A stretch of 64,000 nt of DNA from Rhodothermus bifroesti (GTDB lineage: Bacteria > Bacteroidota > Rhodothermia > Rhodothermales > Rhodothermaceae), in the NCBI RefSeq assembly GCF_017908595.1, contig NZ_JAGKTL010000004.1, positions 248,001 to 312,000 on the forward strand. The letters run 5' to 3'. Positions 54,627-62,990 of this stretch are shown piece by piece. A program made the translations under genes and the position numbers. Positions within the stretch are counted from its first letter, which is position 1, and every line of letters begins with the position of its first letter. A model generated the notes under the pieces. The model made no database searches. It had not been told where the DNA came from and worked only from the letters and a program-made list of their open reading frames with translations.

Positions 54627-57092
54627 ATGAAGCTTTCCTATCGCTGGTTGACCGAATATATCGACTTGGAGCTTACGCCTCAGGCACTAGCCGAGGCGTT
54701 GATTGGGCTGGGTCTGGAAGTCGAAGCGGTAGAGCCGCTGGGTACAGCCTTAGAAGGCGTGGTTATCGGGCGCGTGCTCAGCGTACAACCGCATCCCAAT
54801 GCCGATCGCCTGACGCTCTGCCAAGTCGACGTAGGCAGCGACAAGCCGCTGTCTATTGTTTGTGGAGCTCCCAACGTAGCCGCGGGTCAAAAAGTTGTCG
54901 TAGCAACACCGGGAGCAACCTTGTTACTTACTGATCGCGAAGGACAGCGCCAAGCTGTCACGCTCCGTAAAACCAAAATCCGCGGGGAGCTTTCCGAAGG
55001 GATGATTTGTGCTGAGGACGAACTGGGGCTTTCGGATGACCATTCGGGCATTCTGATTCTTCCTGAACAGACTCCTGTGGGGCTTTCCTTCGCCGAATAC
55101 CTCCGCCGCCAGGGACTGGTGTTGCCCGACTATCGGCTGGAAATTAGCCTGACGCCCAACCGGGCTGATGCCACCAGTCATATCGGTATTGCACGCGACC
55201 TCTCGGCCCTTACTGATCGTCCACTGCGTCTACCTAAGGTCACTGTTCCTGAACCCGGTGGCGAAGCAGCTCGCTATGTGCAGGTGATCGTCGACGCACC
55301 AGAGGCCTGCCCGCGATATGTGGCCTTGCTGGTACGCAATGTGCGCATTGGTCCTTCGCCCTTATGGCTACGGCAGCGGCTGGCGGCGATTGGCTTACGT
55401 TCTATCAACAACGTAGTCGACGTCACGAACTTTGTCTTACACGAATGCGGTCAGCCGCTACACGCTTTTGATTTCGACCGGCTTTGTGGTGGAAAGATTC
55501 ATGTTCGCTTAGCCCATGCTGGTGAAGCGCTGACTACGCTGGACGGGAAAACCCGCCAGCTTCCAGAAGGGGCTTTGCTCATTTGTGATGCCGAACGGCC
55601 TGTAGCTTTAGCCGGCATCATGGGCGGCCAAAATTCTGAAGTTACCGATAGCACGACCAACATCTTGATCGAAAGCGCCTATTTTGATCCGGCTACGATT
55701 CGCCGCACAGCACGTGCCCTGGGCCTACAAACAGATTCTTCCTACCGCTTCGAGCGGGGAGTCGACCGAAGCCTGCAGTGCTGGGCGGCTGCCCGTGCAG
55801 CCCAGCTCATTGTTGAGGTTGCCGGAGGTGAGCTTGTGCCGGGCATGGTCGAGGTGCACTTTGGGCAGCCCCAAACACATACCCTTCAGCTTCGGATTGC
55901 GCGCATGCAGCAGGTGCTAGGCACAGCCATACCGGCCAGCGAGGCAGCCCGCATTCTTGATCGCTTGGGCTTTGCCCCCAAAGTTGTAGGCGACGTGCTG
56001 CAGTGCACCGTCCCCACATACCGTCCTGATGTAGCCGAAGAAATCGATCTTATTGAAGAGGTGGCCCGGGTATATGGCTATGATCGACTGGCAGAGCCTT
56101 CCACATTTGTTGTGCCGGCCCGGGTCATAGAAGAACCACCGGCCCAGAGGCTGCGGCGGCGCGTCCGCACCCTGCTCTCCAGTATGGGTCTTCGAGAAAT
56201 CTATACGAACAGCCTGCTGCCACGGGAAGTCGCTTATCGTTTTGCTTCCGAGGCCGCAACCCACAGCTACGGTCTCGTTGAAACGCTCAACCCGATTTCG
56301 GCAGAGATGGCTGTACTGCGGCCATCGCTACTGCCAGGCCTGCTGCAAACCATAGTTTACAACCAAAATCGAGGGCAGCAGGTGCTGCGCTTTTTTGAGT
56401 TTGGGCGCGTTTTTTCCCGCACGGAACGCACCGATACGTTGGTACCTGGCTTTGCTGAGCACGAAGCCTTAATCATCGGTCTCAGTGGCCCCCAGGCCCC
56501 AAAGGGGTGGGATACGCCAGCGCGAATGGTTGATTTTTTCGATCTCAAGGGACTTCTCGAAACGCTTTTTGAGGCCCTTCATTTGCGCGATCAGGTGCAT
56601 TTACTGCCCACCGACACGCCGCGAGCAACCGCAGCATATCAGTTAAATATTATGGCCGGGACACGCCTTTTGGGCCATGTGGCCCGCTTATCGGATGTGC
56701 TGGCCGAAACCTACGAACTACGGACGCCGCTTTACTATGCCGAGCTGCACTGGGAGGCTTTTGCTGAGATTGCCCATAGCGCAGCGCGTCGCCGCTACCG
56801 ACCATTTAGTCGTTTCCCAGAAGTGGACCGAGACCTAGCCATACTCGTTGCGCGAACCCAACCGGTAGGTCCGCTTCTAGAAGCCATCCGCGAAGCTGGC
56901 GCTCCCTTGCTGCGGCAAGCAGAAGTTTTTGACCTGTACGAGGGCGAGCGCATTCCCGTAGGCCAAAAAAGCGTGGCCGTGGCGCTACGCTTTGGCGCCG
57001 ATCGGACGTTGACCGATGCTGAGGTCGACGCCCAAGTGGCTGCCATCTTGAACGTCCTTACCCAACGCTTTGGGGCCCAGCTTCGACAGTAG
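54627..57092 (+). CDS. pheT: Phenylalanyl-tRNA synthetase beta subunit
   Basis: 821-aa PheRS beta chain, which binds tRNA and edits Tyr-tRNA-Phe. MKLSYRWLTEYIDLELTPQA opens it, then the EMAP/tRNA-binding domain (HPNADRLTLCQVDVG), B3/B4 editing domain (SLTPNRADATSHIGIARDLS, then the B4 segment LDGKTRQLPEG), B5 (GYDRLAEPS end), the catalytic-like core and the C-terminal FDX-ACB domain with RYRPFSRFPEVDRDLAI. Normal length and complete. Confidence 0.97.
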   Translation: MKLSYRWLTEYIDLELTPQALAEALIGLGLEVEAVEPLGTALEGVVIGRVLSVQPHPNADRLTLCQVDVGSDKPLSIVCGAPNVAAGQKVVVATPGATLLLTDREGQRQAVTLRKTKIRGELSEGMICAEDELGLSDDHSGILILPEQTPVGLSFAEYLRRQGLVLPDYRLEISLTPNRADATSHIGIARDLSALTDRPLRLPKVTVPEPGGEAARYVQVIVDAPEACPRYVALLVRNVRIGPSPLWLRQRLAAIGLRSINNVVDVTNFVLHECGQPLHAFDFDRLCGGKIHVRLAHAGEALTTLDGKTRQLPEGALLICDAERPVALAGIMGGQNSEVTDSTTNILIESAYFDPATIRRTARALGLQTDSSYRFERGVDRSLQCWAAARAAQLIVEVAGGELVPGMVEVHFGQPQTHTLQLRIARMQQVLGTAIPASEAARILDRLGFAPKVVGDVLQCTVPTYRPDVAEEIDLIEEVARVYGYDRLAEPSTFVVPARVIEEPPAQRLRRRVRTLLSSMGLREIYTNSLLPREVAYRFASEAATHSYGLVETLNPISAEMAVLRPSLLPGLLQTIVYNQNRGQQVLRFFEFGRVFSRTERTDTLVPGFAEHEALIIGLSGPQAPKGWDTPARMVDFFDLKGLLETLFEALHLRDQVHLLPTDTPRATAAYQLNIMAGTRLLGHVARLSDVLAETYELRTPLYYAELHWEAFAEIAHSAARRRYRPFSRFPEVDRDLAILVARTQPVGPLLEAIREAGAPLLRQAEVFDLYEGERIPVGQKSVAVALRFGADRTLTDAEVDAQVAAILNVLTQRFGAQLRQ

Positions 57093-57125
57093 TATATTGA
57101 GAGATAAAACGTTTGGAGGTGGCAC

Positions 57126-57464
57126 ATGGGAAACCGGCGTAACCGTAAGTCACGGCGGAGTCGCCGCCCACATCGCAGTGGGCCAGTACACCTGCGCAGC
57201 TTGGAGGCGCTAGAACAGCTTCGCGACCGCGTAGCCGAAACGGCACGTGAGCTAGCGCGATTGCGTGCCGAGCAATTGATGCTCCGAGAGCAGCTTGCCG
57301 CGCTGGCCAATGCTACACCTAACTTGCCATCGACGGGTGCTGGCACGCGCGTCGTCTTTCCTGAAGACCCAGAGGCTTTGCAGCAAAAAGTGCAAACCTT
57401 TATTGAAGCCGTCGATCATTACTTGTCCCAAGACTTGGGAGCTTCTCCACCGCCTGCTGCCTAA
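57126..57464 (+). CDS. Small coiled-coil protein upstream of zapA
   Basis: 112 aa: an Arg/Ser-rich N-terminus (MGNRRNRKSRRSRRPHRSG), a heptad-repeat helix of about 45 residues (LEALEQLRDRVAETARELAR) and a second helix near the end (EALQQKVQTFIEAVDHYLSQ). A GGAGGT Shine-Dalgarno precedes the ATG. It lies 6 nt before zapA and may be a partner in division-ring bundling, by analogy with coiled-coil ZapB; no homology is claimed. Unrecognised family. Confidence 0.65.
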   Translation: MGNRRNRKSRRSRRPHRSGPVHLRSLEALEQLRDRVAETARELARLRAEQLMLREQLAALANATPNLPSTGAGTRVVFPEDPEALQQKVQTFIEAVDHYLSQDLGASPPPAA

Positions 57465-57470
57465 GGCGCG

Positions 57471-57812
57471 ATGGATACACGCATGGAAAAATCCATTCGG
57501 GTCACCATTATGGGGCGCGACTACCCCTTACGCATCCGCCCTGAAGACGAAGAGCTCATGCGCCAATTGGCAGCTTCTATTGATGAAAAAATGCGTGCCT
57601 TCCGGGCTGCTCATCCCGATCAGCCGGAGCTAACGGCTGCAGTCATTGTGGCCCTTTCGCTAGCCGAGGCGCTGCATGAAACCCAAACGGCGCTGCGCGC
57701 CCTGGATGCGGAACTATACGACACCTTTAAGGAACTTTTAGACTGGCTTGAGCATCCCGAACGCATTGCAACCTTGCCGGAATCGGAACAGCCCGACCAC
57801 GACGCGATATAA
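57471..57812 (+). CDS. zapA: Cell division protein ZapA
   Basis: ZapA crosslinks FtsZ filaments. 113 aa (another ATG four codons in). KSIRVTIMGRDYPLRIRPED followed by ELMRQLAASIDEKMRAF is the ZapA N-terminal beta-alpha pattern; a long coiled-coil helix follows (ALSLAEALHETQTALRALDA). Its 3' flank carries a 6S-like RNA, an arrangement known from other bacteria where zapA neighbours ssrS. Confidence 0.9.
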   Translation: MDTRMEKSIRVTIMGRDYPLRIRPEDEELMRQLAASIDEKMRAFRAAHPDQPELTAAVIVALSLAEALHETQTALRALDAELYDTFKELLDWLEHPERIATLPESEQPDHDAI

Positions 57813-57861
57813 AGCGGCGGCTCGCAAGCCTGCGCCATGCGTAATAAAGGGACCTAACACC

Positions 57862-58035
57862 TTTGCGCAAGGGAGCCTTCCTTCCGGCCCGGACGACAGG
57901 CCTCAGTCCTGACCACGTCGGGATCTCCTTCCTTCACGGAAGGGGCCGAGGAAGTCGGAACGGCTGGAGCGGCACCCACTGTGTCGAATTGGGGGTTCCT
58001 TGAACCCGGGCTGCAGGCTTGTAGCCTTTCGCTTC
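57862..58035 (+). ncRNA. ssrS: 6S RNA candidate
   Basis: The 297-nt gap between zapA and rny holds a rod-like RNA of about 174 nt. Pairings from the base up: GCG 57865-57867/58030-58032, AAGG 57869-57872/58025-58028, AGCCT 57874-57878/58015-58019, GCCCGG 57887-57892/58006-58011, then a large internal bubble, CTCAG 57902-57906/57964-57969, CTGAC 57909-57913/57954-57958, TCGG 57918-57921/57946-57949 and CTCCTTCC 57925-57932/57938-57945. In the 3' bubble strand GGGTTC/GAACCC (57993-58007) can form a hairpin that competes with the closing stem, as in 6S RNA after pRNA synthesis. Size, bubble, terminator and zapA neighbour agree; 5' end is estimated. Bases 57813-57861 show no gene. Confidence 0.65.
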
Positions 58036-58036
58036 C

Positions 58037-58078
58037 TACCCCGGTAGGGTTGCCTAACCTACCGGGGTATCTTTTTTT
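58037..58078 (+). terminator. Strong terminator after the 6S-like RNA
   Basis: Perfect 12-bp stem TACCCCGGTAGG (58037-58048) with CCTACCGGGGTA (58058-58069), 9-nt loop, then C and seven T. Orientation fixes transcription on the plus strand and separates the RNA from rny. Confidence 0.93.
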
Positions 58079-58109
58079 AAAAAGCACCTAACGAAAAGCG
58101 AGACCTCCT

Positions 58110-59798
58110 ATGGAACTCATGCTGATCGCCGGCTTGATGGTACTGGCTGTAAGCGCCGGCATTGTGCTAGATAGATTATTGCTGACGCGCATCGGTGAAA
58201 ACGTGCTCAAGGCTGCCCGCATGCGTGCCCAGCAGATCCTAGCCCAAGCGGAAGCTGAGGCCCATAACTACCGCCGGGAGCACCTGGAACAGGCCGAAAT
58301 GGCGTTGCAGCAGCAACGAGAGGCCTTTGAACAAGAACAAGCAGAAGCCCGGAAAGCGCTTCAGCAAGCCCAGGAACGCCTTATCGAACGTCAGGAAGCG
58401 CTTAACCGGCGTACACTTCGGGTTAATGAACGTGAAAAAACGCTCGCTAAGGCAGCCGAAGCCATCGAAGCGCTACGCCGCGAAGCAGATGCTCAGGTGC
58501 GCCAGGCTGAGGCACTGCACCAGCAGGTGCAAACCCTCTGGGAAACCCTCCAGCGCCAACAGGCTATGCTGGAGCAACGCACACGCGAGCTAAGCGACCT
58601 ACAGCAAGCGCTGACCCAAAAGCAGGAAGAGCTAAAGCGCCTGCAGGAAGAGCAGCTTTGCAAGCTTGAACAACTGGCTAGTATGACGCGGCAGGAGGCC
58701 CGTGAAGTCCTCTTGGCTCAAATGGTGGAAGAGGCCAAGCTCGAAGCAGCCTCCATGATCAAAGAAATCCGCGATGAGGCCCGCATGAAAGCCAATCGCG
58801 AAGCCCGAAAAATCATTCTAACGGCCATCCAGCGTACAGCCGCCAGCCATGCTATCGAAAATACCGTCTCGGTGGTCAACATCCAGTCGGACGAAATGAA
58901 GGGCCGCATCATTGGGCGCGAAGGTCGTAATATCCGTGCTTTTGAGGCGGCTACTGGCATCGAAGTCATTGTCGACGACACGCCTGAGGCTGTAATTCTT
59001 TCTGGCTTTAATCCAATCCGGCGAGAGATTGCTCGCCTGGCACTAACCAAACTGATCCAGGATGGCCGCATCCATCCGGCCCGCATTGAAGAGGTGGTTG
59101 AAAAAGCTACGGCCGAAATCGAGGAGGAGATTCTCGAGACGGGCGAGCGCACCGTGATCGAGCTCAACCTACACGGTATGCACCCTGAGCTCATCCGGCT
59201 TATTGGCCGCATGCGCTATCGCACCAGCTACGGGCAGAACCTGCTAGCGCACTCTATTGAGACAGCGCGGATTGCTTCCTTGATTGCAGCTGAGCTAGGG
59301 CTTGATGCAGCAAAAGCCCGTCGTGCAGGTTTGCTACACGACATTGGCAAGGTGGTTGAGGAAGACATCGACCAGCCACATGCACTGGTGGGCATGGAGC
59401 TGTGCCGCAAGTACAAAGAAGACCCTGAGGTGTGCAATGCCGTAGGTGCACATCACGATGAGATTGAGATGACGACGCTGATTGCGCCTATTGTGCAAGC
59501 GGCCGATGCGATCTCAGGTGCACGGCCAGGCGCCCGGCGCGAAGCACTTGAAGCTTACATCAAACGACTGGAAAAACTAGAAGCGCTAGCCAGTTCATTC
59601 GCGGGTGTAGAACGCGTTTATGCCATTCAAGCCGGCCGTGAAGTGCGTGTCATTGTGAACCACAGTCTGGTTTCGGATGCCCAAGCCGAGCAACTGGCCA
59701 TTGACATTGCAAAGAAAATCCAAAGTGAAATGCAGTATCCGGGCCAGATTAAAGTGACTGTCATCCGCGAAGTACGCTCGGTCTCGTATGCCAAGTAA
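58110..59798 (+). CDS. rny: Ribonuclease Y
   Basis: Membrane-anchored endoribonuclease that begins mRNA decay. 562 aa: one N-terminal transmembrane segment (about 3-24), a very long coiled coil to about 245, the KH domain ([20 protein letters not shown]) and the HD domain with [20 protein letters not shown] and [20 protein letters not shown], ending in the [19 protein letters not shown] tail. Complete and normal length. Its 3' end overlaps the following regulator by 11 nt. Confidence 0.97.
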   Translation: MELMLIAGLMVLAVSAGIVLDRLLLTRIGENVLKAARMRAQQILAQAEAEAHNYRREHLEQAEMALQQQREAFEQEQAEARKALQQAQERLIERQEALNRRTLRVNEREKTLAKAAEAIEALRREADAQVRQAEALHQQVQTLWETLQRQQAMLEQRTRELSDLQQALTQKQEELKRLQEEQLCKLEQLASMTRQEAREVLLAQMVEEAKLEAASMIKEIRDEARMKANREARKIILTAIQRTAASHAIENTVSVVNIQSDEMKGRIIGREGRNIRAFEAATGIEVIVDDTPEAVILSGFNPIRREIARLALTKLIQDGRIHPARIEEVVEKATAEIEEEILETGERTVIELNLHGMHPELIRLIGRMRYRTSYGQNLLAHSIETARIASLIAAELGLDAAKARRAGLLHDIGKVVEEDIDQPHALVGMELCRKYKEDPEVCNAVGAHHDEIEMTTLIAPIVQAADAISGARPGARREALEAYIKRLEKLEALASSFAGVERVYAIQAGREVRVIVNHSLVSDAQAEQLAIDIAKKIQSEMQYPGQIKVTVIREVRSVSYAK

Positions 59799-60585
59799 TA
59801 CCATAGCCAGTCCTTTACCGACGGCAACTGCCTCGGAGCCGTTACGGCTTTTTTTAATCACTGACGATCCCTTGCTCGTAACGGCAGTTCAACTCAGTTG
59901 CCCTCCACCGCACACCGTGCAGGTATTTAGCCTAAAAGCCCTAAGCAACCCCAACCGTACCCTTTCGGAGCAGGGTCATGCCCTGCTGCAAGCCGCTTGT
60001 GAAGCGAGCGCGGTGCTTGTCGACTGGCAGCTTGCAATGGCCCCTCTTATTAACACCTTAGGGTTTTATTTGCGACAACAAGGCGTAGCTCCGCTCATTG
60101 CCCTATACCGCAGCGGTCCTGACGCCCAGATTGCCGCACTGGTTGCCGGTGCGGATGCTGCGTTAACGCTTCCTTTGCAGCCCGCATTGATTCAAGCGCA
60201 CCAGATAGCCTACCGACGCCTGGTGCGCGACGTGCGCGCTGCTATCGCTACGCCCAATGCTCCCCTCGTCCAACAAGTTGGGCGCCTGCGGTTGGATCGT
60301 GCCGCCCATCGCTTTTTTGTAGATAACCAGGAAGTTGAGGTCACCCCACGCGAATTTGCTCTACTGGATTTTCTGCTGTCTCGTGCGAATATCGCCTGCT
60401 CGCGCCAGGAAATCTTGGCCCACGTCTGGGGCTTAAATTTCGATACAGGAACCAATATGGTCGACGTTTACATGCATTTTCTGCGACGCAAGCTGGAAGC
60501 GTATGGGTTAAAAAACATTATCCGTACCATTCGGGGCTATGGGTATCGCCTAGATTTACCCATAGCAGAAGAAAAAAAGTCATAA
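59788..60585 (+). CDS. OmpR-type response regulator, atypical receiver
   Basis: 265 aa. Receiver-like N-terminal part with acidic pair Asp26-Asp27 (LITDDPLL), a putative acceptor Asp79 in AVLVDW, but no Lys before the Pro at the fourth strand (TLPLQP) and a poorly conserved middle. The C-terminal winged helix is clear: [32 protein letters not shown] and [14 protein letters not shown] with [11 protein letters not shown]. No histidine kinase is adjacent, so it is an orphan or phosphorylation-independent regulator. Overlaps rny by 11 nt, implying coupled translation. Confidence 0.85.
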   Translation: MPSNTIASPLPTATASEPLRLFLITDDPLLVTAVQLSCPPPHTVQVFSLKALSNPNRTLSEQGHALLQAACEASAVLVDWQLAMAPLINTLGFYLRQQGVAPLIALYRSGPDAQIAALVAGADAALTLPLQPALIQAHQIAYRRLVRDVRAAIATPNAPLVQQVGRLRLDRAAHRFFVDNQEVEVTPREFALLDFLLSRANIACSRQEILAHVWGLNFDTGTNMVDVYMHFLRRKLEAYGLKNIIRTIRGYGYRLDLPIAEEKKS

Positions 60586-60776
60586 CTTCCCTTGCAGGGC
60601 CCAACTTTGGCGCGCGTGCTGCGTTTCATTGGTGCTTGTATGCCGCAGGCTCCCGATAGACTGACCCTGGCCTTGTAGGCACGCCGGGCGGCATCGTGCG
60701 GAGTCCGAGCATGTCTCGGACGAAAGGGCAGCCGATCGGGAAAGAGGCTTACTGCTATAGGAGGCGTTATAGCGCT
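60586..60776 (+). promoter_or_regulatory. Structured leader of the membrane protein gene
   Basis: 191 nt without a convincing ORF. It contains the hairpin GTCCGAG (60703-60709) with CTCGGAC (60715-60721), followed by a purine-rich CGAAAGGGCAGCC stretch and a GGAGG Shine-Dalgarno at 60760-60764, 12 nt before the ATG. A GTG-started extension from 60696 would read through the hairpin and is poor. I could not match it to a known riboswitch; it may be plain 5' UTR with promoter. Confidence 0.3.
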
Positions 60777-61559
60777 ATGGTGTATGCTGCGCGTATGGAG
60801 CGGTGGGGGGGCTACAGTGCGCTGCTTATGGCTGCATTATTCTTTGCTGCGCTCCTGCTTACCACCTTCCTACCGCCAGCCGAGGTATCGGTAGTCCCCT
60901 TTTGGCTCCACGTGCTTGTCGACTACCTGCTGGCAATCATGGGTCTGCTGGGGTTGGCCTTAATTCCTGCCGTGCAGCAACGATTGCAGACCTTAGATAC
61001 GCCTATTGTACACTGGACCGGGGGAATTGCCCAATTGGGCTTTGCGCTAACCGCCATCCTCAGCTTCTGGCAAGCAGACTATGAAACCAATCTATGGCGC
61101 GATGCCAGCCCAGAAGCTTCTGGCACGCTGGCCTTTTTAGCTGGAGGATGGGCCGGGTGGCTGCAGGTGCTCATGGAACGCATCCCCCGAGGATGGCTAG
61201 AAATGGCGGGCGTAGGTCTATGGATCTTTGTAGTCAGCTTGCTGGGCCACCGCTTGCCCGTATGGCCTACTAGCCTAGCTCAGATGGGGCTGGTTCTGGG
61301 GCCCGCAATGGCGGCCATTGCCTTAGGCGCGGCAACACGGCTAGCTTTTCTACAGGTGTTTGGCTTGTTAAACTATCTGGTGCTTTGGCCGCTTTGGCTT
61401 TTCCGCATGGGCTGGTTTTTGCTCCATCCTGTACCCTTGCCTATTCCCCTACCCCGCTTGGAGCAGGTGCGACGTACTGCTTCGGCTTGGGGACGGCGCC
61501 TGCGGATACGACGTGCCGCGCCTGTGCGTCCTCCTACAGGCGCTTCTGAGCCCTCTTAG
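60777..61559 (+). CDS. Polytopic membrane protein of unknown function
   Basis: 260 aa from the ATG at 60777. About six to seven hydrophobic spans, for example YSALLMAALFFAALLLTTFL, FWLHVLVDYLLAIMGLLGLA and LMGHR-flanked segments near the middle, then a basic cytoplasmic tail (RRLRIRRAAP) with a Pro-rich end. No motif recognised. Stop codons overlap with the convergent gene by 4 nt. Confidence 0.65.
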   Translation: MVYAARMERWGGYSALLMAALFFAALLLTTFLPPAEVSVVPFWLHVLVDYLLAIMGLLGLALIPAVQQRLQTLDTPIVHWTGGIAQLGFALTAILSFWQADYETNLWRDASPEASGTLAFLAGGWAGWLQVLMERIPRGWLEMAGVGLWIFVVSLLGHRLPVWPTSLAQMGLVLGPAMAAIALGAATRLAFLQVFGLLNYLVLWPLWLFRMGWFLLHPVPLPIPLPRLEQVRRTASAWGRRLRIRRAAPVRPPTGASEPS

Positions 61560-62317
61560 TAGCGAAGCGCTAGACGCGCGCTGTCGGGCAACGCTCGAAA
61601 TACAGCACGTACGTCAGCAGCCGGCATCTCGAGCATGATGGATAACGGAACAGGCATCGGTTGTCGCCGCAGCAGGCTGGCAAGCAGTCGTCCTTCACGC
61701 CATAAGTGGGTACTCAACATAAAGGCCCAGCGAGCTACCTGCTCGCTGAGCGTGGCAGGTGGCGACAAGAGCCAAAGCTCAATACCCTGATCAAACTGCA
61801 AGTACACCCACACCCCTCCAGAATCCTCCGGTGGCGGCAAAATGGGTGGACGGCTCTGCGCCTCTAGGGTGTCGCGCGGCGCTTCTACCTCGGTGATCGG
61901 GATCTTAGGAATAGAGGCTCGATAGGCCTGCAAAATATAAGGCTTCTCCTGGGTACTGAGCAGTGCGCGCAAAGGTCGCTTCTGCACGCTAACCGCCACT
62001 TCCCGCACCGGCAGACCGCCAATTTCCAAAGCCAAACGCGCTTCCACCAGGTCTACTACAAGCCCTACCTGGCGCGTTGCAGCCATCTCTAAACGCTGCT
62101 CAAGTACCTGGCGCAACACCTGCAGAGAGTCCAGCGATGGCGGCAGTGGCTTTAGCGGCGCAGTGCGTGGGCTAAAGAGCAATGGCAAAAGGCTCAAAAG
62201 CAGTAACACCCCCAACGAAGGCCCTACCGCCCAAAGCCAAAACGCTTTATGGCGCACCATAGCCTTGTAAGGCTGGGTGCGCAACTTTTGTAGGAATGCC
62301 GTAAAACGCAGCTTCAT
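61556..62317 (-). CDS. Single-pass membrane protein linked to L,D-transpeptidases
   Basis: 253 aa. Basic cytoplasmic N-terminus, one transmembrane segment (about 26-48; AVGPSLGVLLLLSLLPLLFS), a Pro-rich linker and a periplasmic domain with mixed strands and helices. No family recognised. It lies 4 nt after the L,D-transpeptidase gene in the same direction, so it probably acts in the same envelope pathway. Confidence 0.65.
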   Translation of the reverse strand: MKLRFTAFLQKLRTQPYKAMVRHKAFWLWAVGPSLGVLLLLSLLPLLFSPRTAPLKPLPPSLDSLQVLRQVLEQRLEMAATRQVGLVVDLVEARLALEIGGLPVREVAVSVQKRPLRALLSTQEKPYILQAYRASIPKIPITEVEAPRDTLEAQSRPPILPPPEDSGGVWVYLQFDQGIELWLLSPPATLSEQVARWAFMLSTHLWREGRLLASLLRRQPMPVPLSIMLEMPAADVRAVFRALPDSARLALRY

Positions 62318-62321
62318 TTTT

Positions 62322-62990
62322 TCAGTAAATAAACACCGGTGCGCCCACCGGCAGCGTCCGGTAAACAGCCTCTAGGTCGTCATCGCCTAAACGCACGCAT
62401 CCATGCGTTACGGGCATGCCCAATAGGCGCTGGTAAAGGGTGCCGTGGATCAAGTACCCATTCCCAATAGCCAAAGCGTAGCGCCCCAGCACTCCATATT
62501 CATAACGTTCTGGGGAGCCCGGTGGAGGGATCGGTTTGCCCTCTTCCACAAAGGCCCAGTCGGGCTTATGCCAAACGGGATTGACGATCTTGGATTGGAT
62601 AAAAAACTGTCCGCGTGGGGTTTGAAACAGCCAGCTTTTACCCCCACTACCCTTGAGGTAGACATAGCTTCCTGTAGAGCAACGCCCTTCACGAATCAGT
62701 TTTCCATTTTTGTAAAGCCAGAAATGATTTTCCGTTGTACTGACCACTAAGTAGGCATCGCGTGGACGCCGCCTCAGGAGTCGTCGCTCTAGGCGCGCCA
62801 CTTCCCGCTCCAGGCGCTGCTTATCTTCTTCTGCAGCGGCCCAAGCGGTCTCAGGCAGCGGGGGCTGTGCCATCCAGGCCATTACCCCCAAAGCCATTTC
62901 ACGTACCTTAGGCGCCAGACTTGCCGCCATGATCATGAGCAGCAGTCCGGTGCCCATGCCCAAACGTTGGGCTTTCTGCTTAACGTCCAT
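62322..62990 (-). CDS. L,D-transpeptidase (YkuD domain)
   Basis: 222-aa periplasmic enzyme tethered by an N-terminal transmembrane segment (about 8-30), followed by a short coiled coil and the YkuD domain starting DAYLVVSTTENHFWLYKNGK. Active-site motif IHGTLYQRLLGMPVTHGCVR has the His and the nucleophilic Cys (Thr in place of the more usual Ser before His-Gly-Cys). Such enzymes make 3-3 peptidoglycan links or attach proteins to the wall. Overlaps the upstream L,D-transpeptidase gene by 11 nt. Confidence 0.92.
   Translation of the reverse strand: MDVKQKAQRLGMGTGLLLMIMAASLAPKVREMALGVMAWMAQPPLPETAWAAAEEDKQRLEREVARLERRLLRRRPRDAYLVVSTTENHFWLYKNGKLIREGRCSTGSYVYLKGSGGKSWLFQTPRGQFFIQSKIVNPVWHKPDWAFVEEGKPIPPPGSPERYEYGVLGRYALAIGNGYLIHGTLYQRLLGMPVTHGCVRLGDDDLEAVYRTLPVGAPVFIY

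Noticed and set aside
57862-57960. Signal recognition particle RNA on the minus strand, because the complement contains GGTCAGGA and GGAAGGAAG.
   Set aside because: The two pieces are not in the SRP arrangement and the terminator and rod fit the plus strand.
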